Made by a program: the position numbers and the translations under genes. Positions 8,298 to 16,986 of a stretch of 39,086 nucleotides of DNA are shown in pieces. The stretch spans positions 1 through 39,086 of the forward strand of contig JAISIZ010000084.1 in NCBI GenBank assembly GCA_031261785.1, read 5' to 3'. How positions within the stretch are numbered: position 1 is the stretch's first letter; each line of letters begins with the position of its first letter. The notes beneath the pieces were generated by a model. That model did not search any database and was not told the DNA's origin. It saw only the letters and a program-made list of their open reading frames with translations. Source of the stretch: Mediterranea sp. (in: CFB group bacteria). GTDB taxonomy: Bacteria; Bacteroidota; Bacteroidia; Bacteroidales; Bacteroidaceae.

Positions 8298-10727
8298 ATG
8301 AATCAGATCCAACGCATCCTACTGCCCGCGCTCCTCCTCGTCGGCCTATCCGCCGGCACGTTGCGGGCGCGAAGCGCCGACGCCGCCGACGTGCGGCAGG
8401 CGCGGCTCCTCAACTTCGGCTGGAAGTTCCACTTCGGCGACGCCGAGGGCGCGCAGTCGCCCACGTTCGACGATTCGGGCTGGCGAGCCGTCGACCTCCC
8501 GCACGATTTCCAGATTGAGCAGCCTTGGAATCCCGAGGCCAGTCCCGCACGAGGCTTCAAGGACATGAGCACGGGCTGGTACCGCAAGCATTTCGCCGCC
8601 GACGAGGCCTGGCGAGGCAAGCGGGTGCTGATCGACTTCGAGGGCATCATGCTGCATGGCGACGCTTGGCTCAACGGCACGCGGATAGGTGGCACGGACT
8701 ACGGCTACCTCGGCTTCGAGGCCGACGTGAGTCGGCTGCTGAGGTACGACGGCGACAACGTGCTGGCCGTGCGCGCCAATACCGGGCGCGACGGCGATTC
8801 GCGGTGGTACACCGGCGGCGGCCTCTACCGCGACGTGCACCTGCTGCTCAAGGATACCATCTCCATAGCCCGCGACGGGGTGTTCGTCAGCACGCCGCGC
8901 GTGGCCGACGGACAAGCCTCGGTGAGCGTGCAGGTCGAGGTGGAAGGCGTGCGCGGCAAACGCTACGAAGTGGAGATCGAGGCACGGATACTGGGTCCCG
9001 ACGGCCGCGAGGTGGCCGTGACGCGGGGCGTGACACCGATGAAGTCGAAGAAATGGTTCAACGAGGTGACGCTGCCCGAGGCCATCGTCGGCCAGCCTAA
9101 CCTCTGGTCGTGCGAATCGCCGTCGATGTACGAGGCGGTGGTCACCATCAGCCATGACGGGCACGTGCTCGACCGCGTGCGCCAGCCTTTCGGCATCCGC
9201 ACGCTGGAGTATTCGCCCGAGTTCGGCTTCAAGCTCAACGGACAGAAGGTGCTGCTCAAAGGCATCTCCAACCATCACGACCTTGGCGCCGTGGGCGTGG
9301 CCGCCTACGAGCGTTCCATCGACCGGATGTTCCGCCAGCTGAAAGCGTTCGGCTACAACCACGTGCGTTGCTCGCACAACCCATACTCCAAATCGTTCCT
9401 GCGGCTGGCCGACAAGTACGGCATACTCGTGGTGGACGAGCTGTTCGACAAATGGGGCGGCTCCCGGTGGCCCGCCCGCGTGTCGTGGGCCGAGCTGTGG
9501 CCCGACGCCGTGACGCGGTGGGTGAAGCGCGACCGCAACCATCCGTCGGTCATCCTCTGGAGCCTCGGCAACGAGATGCAGGTGCGCGAGGAGTGGGCCG
9601 GATACCCCACCAGCGACTGGGGCGTCACCTCGTATCGCGTCATGGACGTGATGCTGAAACGCTACGACCCCACGCGCAAGTCGACAGTGGCCATGTTCCC
9701 CGCCCGCAAGGGCGCCATGACGAAGGAAGATCCCGACTTCAACATCAAGGTCTCCCCGCCCGAACTCTCCACGGTGACCGACGTGGCCAGCTACAACTAT
9801 CGCTACCCCGCCTTCCCGAAGTACGCCAAGGAGTTCCCGCACCTCATCTTCTACCAGAGCGAGGCGGCCACCGACGCCATGGGCAAGGCATTCTACGGCA
9901 TGGACCTCGACAAGGTGGTGGGCCTGGCCTACTGGGGAGCCATCGACTACTGGGGCGAATCGCACGGCTGGCCGCGCAAGGGGTGGAACTACTCCTTCTT
10001 CGACCACACGCTGCAACCGCTGCCGCAAGCGTACTTCATCAAGAGCATCTTCTCCGACGAGCCGCTGGTGCGCGTCGGCGTGGTGGACGCAGAGAACGAG
10101 GGACGGGAGTGGAACGACATCAGGGTGGGACGCACTCCCATCAGCTCGCACTGGAACCGCAGGCCGGGCAGCCGTCTCAACATCGTGACCTACACCAACG
10201 CCGACGAGGTGGAGCTGCTGGTGAACGGCCGCTCGCAAGGCACGCAAAAGAACACCACCGACCCCGACACGCGCAACACCATCCGCTGGACGGCCATCCC
10301 CTACGCCGAGGGTGAGGTGACGGCCATAGCCCGCACCGGCGGGCGCGAGGTGGCCCGGCACCAGCTGCGCACCACCGGACGTGCCGTCGCCCTGCGCCTC
10401 GAGGCGGAGAATCCCGCCTGGCAAGCCGACGGCCTCGACCTGCAATACATCCATGTGACGGCCGTCGACAGCAAGGGACGTGTAGTGCCCGGCGCCGACG
10501 CCGAGGTGACCTTCGAACTGCTGGGCGACGCCGCGCGCCTCATCGCCGTGGACAGCGGCAACCACAGCAGCGACGAACTCTTCGCCGATGGCAAGCGCAA
10601 GCTCTACCAGGGCCGTGCGCTCGGCATCCTGCGTTCTACCCAACAGCCCGGCACGGTGACCCTCAAAGTCTCCGCCCCCGGCCTCCGCGGCGGCAAGCTC
10701 ACGCTAAGCACCACCGACGTTGATTAA
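8298..10727 (+). CDS. GH2 glycoside hydrolase (beta-galactosidase/glucuronidase type), secreted
   Basis: The 809-residue protein has a signal peptide (about residues 1-27) and the GH2 order: sugar-binding jelly roll (FGWKFHFGD to about 200), immunoglobulin-like domain, and TIM barrel (about 310-600). C-terminal Ig-like domains of the DUF4982 and invasin type follow. The acid/base Glu426 lies in ILWSLGNEM and the probable nucleophile Glu522 in FYQSEAATD. In a rhamnogalacturonan-I locus the likely job is release of beta-galactosyl or beta-glucuronyl side-chain sugars; the exact specificity cannot be read from sequence. It lies in the plus-strand unit. Confidence 0.92.
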   Translation: MNQIQRILLPALLLVGLSAGTLRARSADAADVRQARLLNFGWKFHFGDAEGAQSPTFDDSGWRAVDLPHDFQIEQPWNPEASPARGFKDMSTGWYRKHFAADEAWRGKRVLIDFEGIMLHGDAWLNGTRIGGTDYGYLGFEADVSRLLRYDGDNVLAVRANTGRDGDSRWYTGGGLYRDVHLLLKDTISIARDGVFVSTPRVADGQASVSVQVEVEGVRGKRYEVEIEARILGPDGREVAVTRGVTPMKSKKWFNEVTLPEAIVGQPNLWSCESPSMYEAVVTISHDGHVLDRVRQPFGIRTLEYSPEFGFKLNGQKVLLKGISNHHDLGAVGVAAYERSIDRMFRQLKAFGYNHVRCSHNPYSKSFLRLADKYGILVVDELFDKWGGSRWPARVSWAELWPDAVTRWVKRDRNHPSVILWSLGNEMQVREEWAGYPTSDWGVTSYRVMDVMLKRYDPTRKSTVAMFPARKGAMTKEDPDFNIKVSPPELSTVTDVASYNYRYPAFPKYAKEFPHLIFYQSEAATDAMGKAFYGMDLDKVVGLAYWGAIDYWGESHGWPRKGWNYSFFDHTLQPLPQAYFIKSIFSDEPLVRVGVVDAENEGREWNDIRVGRTPISSHWNRRPGSRLNIVTYTNADEVELLVNGRSQGTQKNTTDPDTRNTIRWTAIPYAEGEVTAIARTGGREVARHQLRTTGRAVALRLEAENPAWQADGLDLQYIHVTAVDSKGRVVPGADAEVTFELLGDAARLIAVDSGNHSSDELFADGKRKLYQGRALGILRSTQQPGTVTLKVSAPGLRGGKLTLSTTDVD

Positions 10728-10925
10728 AGCATAATTTACCTCATATATACGATGGAGAAGACAGAATGGCCTGAAAGTGGTAAGCCTTTGCCCGAAAGTC
10801 GTGCACAGAGTGCCCTTTTCAGGGCATCCTGCCCGACGATTGGTCAACCTCGCTAAATCCATATCATAATACTTGCGAAAGTTTAATAGATTAACCAACG
10901 TTGAGTTAATAATCCCAGACTATTA
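10728..10925. other. Intergenic stretch between GH2 and rhaM
   Basis: About 200 bases with no supported gene. A 34-codon open frame on the plus strand (10752-10856) and an overlapping minus-strand frame are both too short to support. A small perfect hairpin lies at 10811-10826 (stem TGCCCT, loop TTTC) without a T tract. The stretch is far less GC-rich than its neighbours and is the only large gap inside the plus-strand unit, so it could hold a promoter, an attenuator or a dispersed element. Confidence 0.4.
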
Positions 10926-10957
10926 TTTTTTAATTTTTAATTCTCAATTTTTAATTC
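10926..10957 (+). repeat. 32-nt AT-rich leader element, copy 1 (before rhaM)
   Basis: The element runs from TTTTTTAATT to TTTTTAATTC and ends one base before the rhaM start codon. It is identical over 32 bases to copies before menG (25984-26015) and the ABC permease (38176-38207), in the same orientation relative to each gene. It supplies the AT-rich initiation region that Bacteroidota genes use in place of a Shine-Dalgarno site. Confidence 0.85.
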
Positions 10958-10958
10958 C

Positions 10959-11273
10959 ATGAAGAGAGAAGCATTCAAGATGTTCCTGAAGCCAGGCTTC
11001 GAGAACGAGTACGAGAAACGCCACGCGGCCCTTTGGCCCGAGATGAAAGCCCTGCTCAAGGCAGGCGGAGTGTACGACTATTCCATCTTCTGGGACAAGG
11101 ACACCAACATCCTGTTCGCCGTACAGAAGACCGAGGGCGACGAATCGTCGCAAGAGATGGGTCACAACCCCATCGTGCAAAAGTGGTGGGACTACATGGC
11201 CGACATCATGGAGGTGAACGCCGACAACTCACCCATCAGCATCCCGTTGCCCGAGCTATTCTATATGGAATAG
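10959..11273 (+). CDS. rhaM: L-rhamnose mutarotase
   Basis: The 104-residue protein has the normal length and sequence of RhaM, which interconverts alpha and beta L-rhamnopyranose. Landmarks are the N-terminal FKMFLKPGFENEYEKRHAALW, YSIFWDKDTNILFA in the middle, and MGHNPIVQKWWDYMADIM near the end. It has no signal peptide, so it acts in the cytoplasm on imported rhamnose released from rhamnogalacturonan. No isomerase, kinase or aldolase for rhamnose lies in this window. It is 13 bases upstream of the hybrid regulator and surely co-transcribed with it. Confidence 0.93.
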   Translation: MKREAFKMFLKPGFENEYEKRHAALWPEMKALLKAGGVYDYSIFWDKDTNILFAVQKTEGDESSQEMGHNPIVQKWWDYMADIMEVNADNSPISIPLPELFYME

Positions 11274-11286
11274 AGGGAAGGCGGAG

Positions 11287-14200
11287 ATGAAACGCTTCCG
11301 GTTCCTTACATTCGTCGCGCTCGGCCTCCTGCTGGGCACGCGTCCCGTCGTGGCCACGGTGGAGGTGCGCTCTATCCAGCGAACCACGAACGACGGTATC
11401 GCCAACAACTCCGTGTACTGCATCTTCCAGGACAGCCGCGGCTTCATCTGGATGGGGACGCTCAACGGGCTGAGCCGGTACGACGGCAACACCTTTGTCA
11501 ACTACCAGCCGAGCCGCGGTACGACGGACGAAGCGCAAGCCCTGCCCGCCGACGGGCGGCTGTCGGTCACCACCAACCACATCCGGCGCATTGACGAGGA
11601 TCGTAACGGTCTGCTCTGGATCGAATCGTCGGGTGAGTTCTACAACTGCTACGACCCGCGGCGCGACTGCTTCGTCGACTTTACCGGCAACGGCGAGTAC
11701 CGCCAGCACTACGACCGCTGGATGGAGGCGTCGGACGGCACGGTGTGGCTGTGGTCCGACGGTCGGCGTTCGGGCTGCCGGCGGGTGACCTACGCCGACG
11801 GGCAGTTCACGTCGACGGTCTACCGGCAGTCGCTCGGCACCCTGATGTCCGACAGCGTACGCTACGTCTACGAGGATCCGCGGGGTGGCGTGTGGATAGG
11901 CTCGGCACGCGGCGTGTCGCGAGTCGACGGCGACCGCACCGTGATCGTGGCGCGACAACATCAGTCGCACTCCGTGCAGGCTTATGGCGACGCGATGTTC
12001 TTCCTCTCCTCCGACGGGCAGATAGCGCGTAAGCGAACAAAGGACAGGAGCGCCACCGTCGTGACCCGTCTGGCTGGCGACGCCCCGACTTCGGTCTACT
12101 GCTCGTTCAGCGTGGGCGAGGAGTGGGTCATCTTTACCTCGCGGGGTGGATTGGTGTTCAACTTCCGCACGGGCGAGGTGAACCGGCGTCCCGAATGGGA
12201 CCTCACCGGAGCGCCCGGCATGCTGACCGACAACCGGGGCGACTACTGGATATACAACCACACGGGCCGGGTGTGGCATGTGAACCGTGAGACGGGGCAC
12301 GTCAGGGTACTCGCCCTTTACGACCCGAATCGGCTGAACTACGTCGACGAGGAGCGTTACCACATCGTGCACGACAGCCGCGGGATCATCTGGATAAGCA
12401 CCTACGGCAACGGACTCTTCGCCTACGACAGCCATACCGACGAGCTGCAACGCTTCGAGTATCGCACCGACGGGCTGAGCCACATCAGCAGCAACTTCCT
12501 GCAATACGTCATGGAAGATAATCGGGGCGGCATCTGGGTGAGCGCCGAGTACGCCGGCCTATCCTGCCTCACCGTGCTCAACGAGGGGGTGAGGCGCATT
12601 TTTCCCGAGAGCATGACTCTCTCCGACCGCTCCAATACCGTGCGCTCCATTGTGCGGATGGACAACGGCGAGATCTACGCCTCCACCCGGGGTGGCGGTC
12701 TGTACGTCTACGACAGCACGGCGGGACGGCTGCTCCAGAAAACCTACTACAAGCGTAATGTCTACGGCATACTCGAGGATGCCGACGGCAAGCTCTGGCT
12801 CGGTAGCCGGGGCGGAGGGCTGCGGGTGGATGGCAAGCCTTACGCTTACCGCGCCGACGACGCCACCTCGCTATCGAACAACAACATCTTCGCTCTCTAT
12901 CGCGACAGTAGGGACCGCGTGTGGGTAGGCACCTTCGGCGGCGGGCTGAACCTCGCCACCCGGCAAAGCGATGGCAGCTACACCTTCCGCAGTTTCCTGA
13001 ACGGCAACTACGGACAACGGCAGATACGCTCCATACTCGAGGACCGCAACGGGCGGATGTGGGTCGGCACCTCCGACGGCGTCTGCCTCTTCCATCCCGA
13101 TACGCTCATCGCCAACTCCACCCGCTACTGGGTGTACAGCTACGACAACGGCGCATTGGGCGGCAGCGCGGTGAAGTGCGTCTACGAGGACGACGAGGGA
13201 CGCGTATGGATAGCCACTTCGGGAGGAGGCGTCAGCATGGCGGCGCCCGGCGAGGCGTGCGAGAATGTGTGTTTCGTACGCTACGATACCCGCGACGGAT
13301 TGGTGAACAACATGGTGCAGGCCATCGCCGCCGACAGCGACGGCTATCTATGGATCTCCACCGAATACGGCATCTCACGCTTCTGTCCCCGCACGCGACG
13401 CTTCAACAACTACTTCTTCTCGCTCTACACCCTCGGCGATACGTACAGCGACAACAGCGTCTGCGTGCTGCCTTGCGGCAAGCTCCTCTTCGGGACCAAC
13501 TACGGCATGGTGGTGGTGGATCCCTCCGCGATGAAGCCCACCGCCGCGGCCGACGCCGCCGTGACCTTCACCAACCTGAGGGTGAACGGTATCGACGTGC
13601 GCCCGGGAGAGACCGACTCACCGCTTACGGAAGCGTTGACATATACCGACAGGCTGACGCTGACGCACGCGCAAAACTCGTTCCAGGTCGACTTCACCGG
13701 CTTCGACTACGGGCAGGGCGGCAACGACACGTACACCTATCGGCTCGAGCCTTACGACAAGGAGTGGAGCGCGCCCGCGCACACGGCTTTCGCGGCATAC
13801 AAGAACCTGCCTTCGGGCGAGTACAGGCTTCGCGTGCGGCGAGCGGGCGTGGCGGGCGGCGAGGAGGGCGATCGCACGGCCGAGGCCGTGCTGGCTATTG
13901 TCGTTACCCCGCCGCTGTGGCGAAGCACGGGCGCCATAGCGCTCTACATCGTCTTGCTCTTCGTGGGCAGCCTCGTGGCCTATCGGCTGATATACAACTT
14001 CAACCACCTGCGCAACCGCGTACAGGTGGAGAAACGGCTCACGGAGTACAAGCTGGTATTCTTCACCAACATCTCGCACGAGTTCCGCACGCCACTCACC
14101 CTCATACAAGGCGCGATGGAGAAGATGACGGCCATGATCGACACCTCCTCGTCCGAATTGGGCGAGCCGATGAGCGTGATGAACAAGGGCGTGCGTCGTA

Positions 14201-15609
14201 TGTTGAGGTTGATCAACCAGCTGCTCGAGTTCCGCAAGATGCAGAACAACCGCTTGGCCCTGCGCTTAGAGAAGAGCGACGTGATAGGCTTCCTGTACGA
14301 GATCGTGCTCAGCTTCCGTGAGGTGGCCAAGAGCAAGGCCATCGACTTCCGCTTCTCGCCGGCCGAGCAACGCTACATCATGTACTTCGACAAGAGCAAT
14401 CTCGACAAGGTGGTGTACAACTTGCTCTCCAACGCCTTCAAGTACACGCCCCGGGGCGGGGAAGTGACGCTCACGGCGACAGCGGGCAACGGGCAGTTTG
14501 TCATCGCCGTGGCCGACACCGGTCCGGGCATCGCCAAGGAGAAGCGCGGCGAGCTGTTCAAGCGCTTCATGCAGACCAGCTTCTCGGACAACAGCACCGG
14601 CATCGGCCTCCACCTCACGCACGAGCTGGTGGAGGTGCATCGCGGCACCATCGGTTACGACGAACGGGCGGGAGGAGGCTCCGTGTTCACCGTCACCCTT
14701 CCGGTCGATAGCTCCGTGTATGCCGAGGGCGACTTCCCCGTTCCGCACACCGCCCCTACCTCCGTGGAGGAGACGCCGCGAGATGAGGAAGAGACGCCGG
14801 AAAACGCGAAAGAGACCGAGGAGACAGGAGAAGAGCGGAAGCGCCATCGCCTGTTGCTCATCGAGGACGACGACGACGTGCGCCAATTCCTGGCGGGCGA
14901 ACTGCGGCCATACTACGACGTGGTGACCGAGCCTGACGGCGAGGCGGGCCTGGCGCGTGCCCGTGTGTACGATGCCGACCTCATCGTCTGCGACGTGCTG
15001 ATGCCCGGGCTGACAGGCTTCGAGCTGACGAGGCGGCTGAAGGACGACTTCGCCACCAGCCACATCCCCATCATCCTCATGACGGCCATGAACAACCCCG
15101 AGAGCCATCAGCAAGGGATGGAGAGCGGAGCCGACGCCTACATCACCAAGCCCTTCGGCCCCAAGCTGCTGCTGACCTACGTGCGCAATATCATAGCGCG
15201 TCGCGAGCGACTGCGGCAGAAGTTCTCGGGCGACCCCAGCCTCGCGCTTCCCGAGATGAGCCAGTCCGAGCAGGATAAACGCTTCCTCGTCAATCTGCAA
15301 AGCCTCTTGGAACAACAGATGGGGAACTGCGAGCTTTCGCCCGCCGAAGTGGCCGAGCAGATGAACATCGGACGGTCGGCTTTCTTTGTCAAGGTGCGAG
15401 GCGTCACGGGATACTCTCCCGGCGAGTATCTCCGCATCGTCCGTATGAAGAAGGCTGCCGAGCTGCTGCGGGAGAGTGACTACAACGTGTCCGAGGTGGC
15501 GTACAAGGTAGGGTTCGACGACCCGTTCTACTTCTCGAAATGTTTCAAGAAGCAGTTTGGACACTCTCCCTCGAAGCATCACGATTTATATACTTCGCGA
15601 AGCAGCTAA
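11287..15609 (+). CDS. Hybrid two-component system regulator (HTCS)
   Basis: At 1440 residues this is a typical one-protein sensor-regulator of Bacteroidota glycan loci. A signal peptide (about 1-24) is followed by two-component propeller repeats (about 30-745), the first being NSVYCIFQDSRGFIWMGT, then a Y_Y_Y domain (about 755-865). A membrane helix follows (about 882-902). The histidine kinase has His931 in FFTNISHEFRTPL and an ATPase domain (DTGPGIAKEK). The receiver has Asp1236 in LIVCDVLMPG, and an AraC-type DNA-binding domain closes the protein. The family binds oligosaccharides in the periplasm and activates its locus. Here it is the last gene of the plus-strand unit, so it probably amplifies its own expression. 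The acidic linker before the receiver (about 1155-1185) is rich in glutamate. Confidence 0.96.
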   Translation: MKRFRFLTFVALGLLLGTRPVVATVEVRSIQRTTNDGIANNSVYCIFQDSRGFIWMGTLNGLSRYDGNTFVNYQPSRGTTDEAQALPADGRLSVTTNHIRRIDEDRNGLLWIESSGEFYNCYDPRRDCFVDFTGNGEYRQHYDRWMEASDGTVWLWSDGRRSGCRRVTYADGQFTSTVYRQSLGTLMSDSVRYVYEDPRGGVWIGSARGVSRVDGDRTVIVARQHQSHSVQAYGDAMFFLSSDGQIARKRTKDRSATVVTRLAGDAPTSVYCSFSVGEEWVIFTSRGGLVFNFRTGEVNRRPEWDLTGAPGMLTDNRGDYWIYNHTGRVWHVNRETGHVRVLALYDPNRLNYVDEERYHIVHDSRGIIWISTYGNGLFAYDSHTDELQRFEYRTDGLSHISSNFLQYVMEDNRGGIWVSAEYAGLSCLTVLNEGVRRIFPESMTLSDRSNTVRSIVRMDNGEIYASTRGGGLYVYDSTAGRLLQKTYYKRNVYGILEDADGKLWLGSRGGGLRVDGKPYAYRADDATSLSNNNIFALYRDSRDRVWVGTFGGGLNLATRQSDGSYTFRSFLNGNYGQRQIRSILEDRNGRMWVGTSDGVCLFHPDTLIANSTRYWVYSYDNGALGGSAVKCVYEDDEGRVWIATSGGGVSMAAPGEACENVCFVRYDTRDGLVNNMVQAIAADSDGYLWISTEYGISRFCPRTRRFNNYFFSLYTLGDTYSDNSVCVLPCGKLLFGTNYGMVVVDPSAMKPTAAADAAVTFTNLRVNGIDVRPGETDSPLTEALTYTDRLTLTHAQNSFQVDFTGFDYGQGGNDTYTYRLEPYDKEWSAPAHTAFAAYKNLPSGEYRLRVRRAGVAGGEEGDRTAEAVLAIVVTPPLWRSTGAIALYIVLLFVGSLVAYRLIYNFNHLRNRVQVEKRLTEYKLVFFTNISHEFRTPLTLIQGAMEKMTAMIDTSSSELGEPMSVMNKGVRRMLRLINQLLEFRKMQNNRLALRLEKSDVIGFLYEIVLSFREVAKSKAIDFRFSPAEQRYIMYFDKSNLDKVVYNLLSNAFKYTPRGGEVTLTATAGNGQFVIAVADTGPGIAKEKRGELFKRFMQTSFSDNSTGIGLHLTHELVEVHRGTIGYDERAGGGSVFTVTLPVDSSVYAEGDFPVPHTAPTSVEETPRDEEETPENAKETEETGEERKRHRLLLIEDDDDVRQFLAGELRPYYDVVTEPDGEAGLARARVYDADLIVCDVLMPGLTGFELTRRLKDDFATSHIPIILMTAMNNPESHQQGMESGADAYITKPFGPKLLLTYVRNIIARRERLRQKFSGDPSLALPEMSQSEQDKRFLVNLQSLLEQQMGNCELSPAEVAEQMNIGRSAFFVKVRGVTGYSPGEYLRIVRMKKAAELLRESDYNVSEVAYKVGFDDPFYFSKCFKKQFGHSPSKHHDLYTSRSS

Positions 15610-15614
15610 CATTC

Positions 15615-15650
15615 CATGCGGATCTGCATGAAGAAAAAAGCCCGGGCTTC
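15615..15650. terminator. Possible bidirectional terminator between HTCS and GH105
   Basis: The 59-base gap between these convergent genes holds a hairpin CATGC-ggatct-GCATG (15615-15630) and an AAGCCCGGGCTT palindrome (15639-15650). On the minus strand the palindrome runs straight into six T residues. Stems are short, so this is moderate evidence. Confidence 0.45.
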
Positions 15651-15668
15651 TCGTTAATTCCTGAAGCG

Positions 15669-16805
15669 TTACAGCTTATAGACCTCCGTTCCGGCCAGCA
15701 AGAAGCAACCTATGCCGTAATCCTCGAAGTCGGGCACGCTCCGGTACGTCACGGGCTGTCCGTCCTTCGGTTCCTTGCCCGTGCCTTGCACGTATCCCAG
15801 GAAGCCGGTGTCGGGGTGCACGCACTCGCGTGCCATGGCGTTCCACGCCTTGAGCAGGACGGGCAGGTACTCTTCGCGGTCCAGCAATCCCGTGCGTACG
15901 CCGTAGGCCATGCCGTAGACGAAGAGGGCGGTTCCGCTAGCCTCCTTGCCACCGAAGTTGGAGGCGTCGTGCAGGCTCACGTTCCAGTATCCATCGGCAC
16001 GTTGGCACGCTTTCAGGGCGTGGCTCATGGCGCGGAAGTCGGCGATGTAGTCGGCACGATGCGCCTCGTCGGCGGGAATCTCCTGCAACACGCGCACGAG
16101 GGCGGCGTACACCCATCCGTTGCCCCGGCTCCAGTAACAGTCTTCGCCGTTGGGTTCGCGGTAGGGCGGGTCGAAGTCTTGGTCGCGCCACCACAGCGCG
16201 TCCTTGGCGTTGTACATGCCGTGGTCGCCGTGGGTGTCGCGGGTGTAGCTGTACATCTGCCACATCTTGTCGTAGTATTTGCGCTCGCCGGTGAGGGCGC
16301 CCAGCTTGGCGTAGATGGGCATGGCCATCTGCACGGCGTCGATCCACCACCAGTCGTCCACCTGCGGGGTGTTGACCACCATGTCGATGTTGGCCTTGAT
16401 CTTGCGTATCATCTCCGGTTGGGGGCAGATGCGGTAAAGGTCGATGTAAGTCTGTCCGCAGCATTGGTCGTCGGCGTTGCGGGTAGTGGTGCCGTTGCGC
16501 ATGCCCCATTGGTGGAACTCGGCCCAGTCGTAGGCGTAGCGGTAATACTCCTCGCGGGGATGGATGGCGTAGAGGGCCATCAACCCCTCGTAGTACACGC
16601 CCCGCGTCCAGATGTTGCTGGGGCGGGTCACGCCTCCGGCGTGCGAGGTGGCGCGGTAATCGGCATACTTCTTCATGAAGTACTGGTTCACTTTGGTTAA
16701 TGTGGCGAGCGTCTCCTTCCTCGGGGGCAGCTCTTGAGCGGCGGCATTGGTACCGACGAGGCTCATGGCGATGATGAGCGAGAGTAGCGTTAATCTTCCA
16801 AACAT
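15669..16805 (-). CDS. GH105 unsaturated rhamnogalacturonyl hydrolase, second copy
   Basis: The 378-residue protein has a signal peptide (to about residue 24, NAAAQ) and an (alpha/alpha)6-barrel. WWWIDAVQMAMP carries the expected catalytic aspartate, CYWSRGNGWVYAALVRVL is the conserved central helix, and a C-terminal DYGIGCFLLAGTEVYKL closes the barrel. It lacks a lipoprotein cysteine, so it is probably periplasmic, unlike the first GH105 at 6887. Two GH105 enzymes in one locus commonly split substrates by chain length or linkage; that is inference here. It is the last gene of the susC-susD unit, separated from susD by a strong hairpin. Confidence 0.93.
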   Translation of the reverse strand: MFGRLTLLSLIIAMSLVGTNAAAQELPPRKETLATLTKVNQYFMKKYADYRATSHAGGVTRPSNIWTRGVYYEGLMALYAIHPREEYYRYAYDWAEFHQWGMRNGTTTRNADDQCCGQTYIDLYRICPQPEMIRKIKANIDMVVNTPQVDDWWWIDAVQMAMPIYAKLGALTGERKYYDKMWQMYSYTRDTHGDHGMYNAKDALWWRDQDFDPPYREPNGEDCYWSRGNGWVYAALVRVLQEIPADEAHRADYIADFRAMSHALKACQRADGYWNVSLHDASNFGGKEASGTALFVYGMAYGVRTGLLDREEYLPVLLKAWNAMARECVHPDTGFLGYVQGTGKEPKDGQPVTYRSVPDFEDYGIGCFLLAGTEVYKL

Positions 16806-16890
16806 ATATGTATACGGTGTTATTTCTTTTGGGGGTTAGTCTTTAGAGCGCGCTAAGATAGCGTTCTTTCCGCAAAGTTCCAAACTCTAA

Positions 16891-16924
16891 GGAAGGCCGC
16901 CCCGCCAAGCGGAGGCGGCCTTCC
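16891..16924 (-). terminator. Strong hairpin after susD
   Basis: A perfect 11-bp stem (GGAAGGCCGCC with its complement) encloses an inner CCGC-CAA-GCGG stem with one unpaired A. It lies between susD (stop 16987) and the downstream GH105 (start 16805). The following minus-strand bases are only mildly T-rich, so it may be a partial terminator or a transcript-end stabiliser that keeps SusCD more abundant than the enzyme. Confidence 0.65.
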
Positions 16925-16986
16925 GGACCTTCTTGTGATTTATATATTACCTATTGATGATAGAAGGCGATGGTAGAGTGAGGGCG

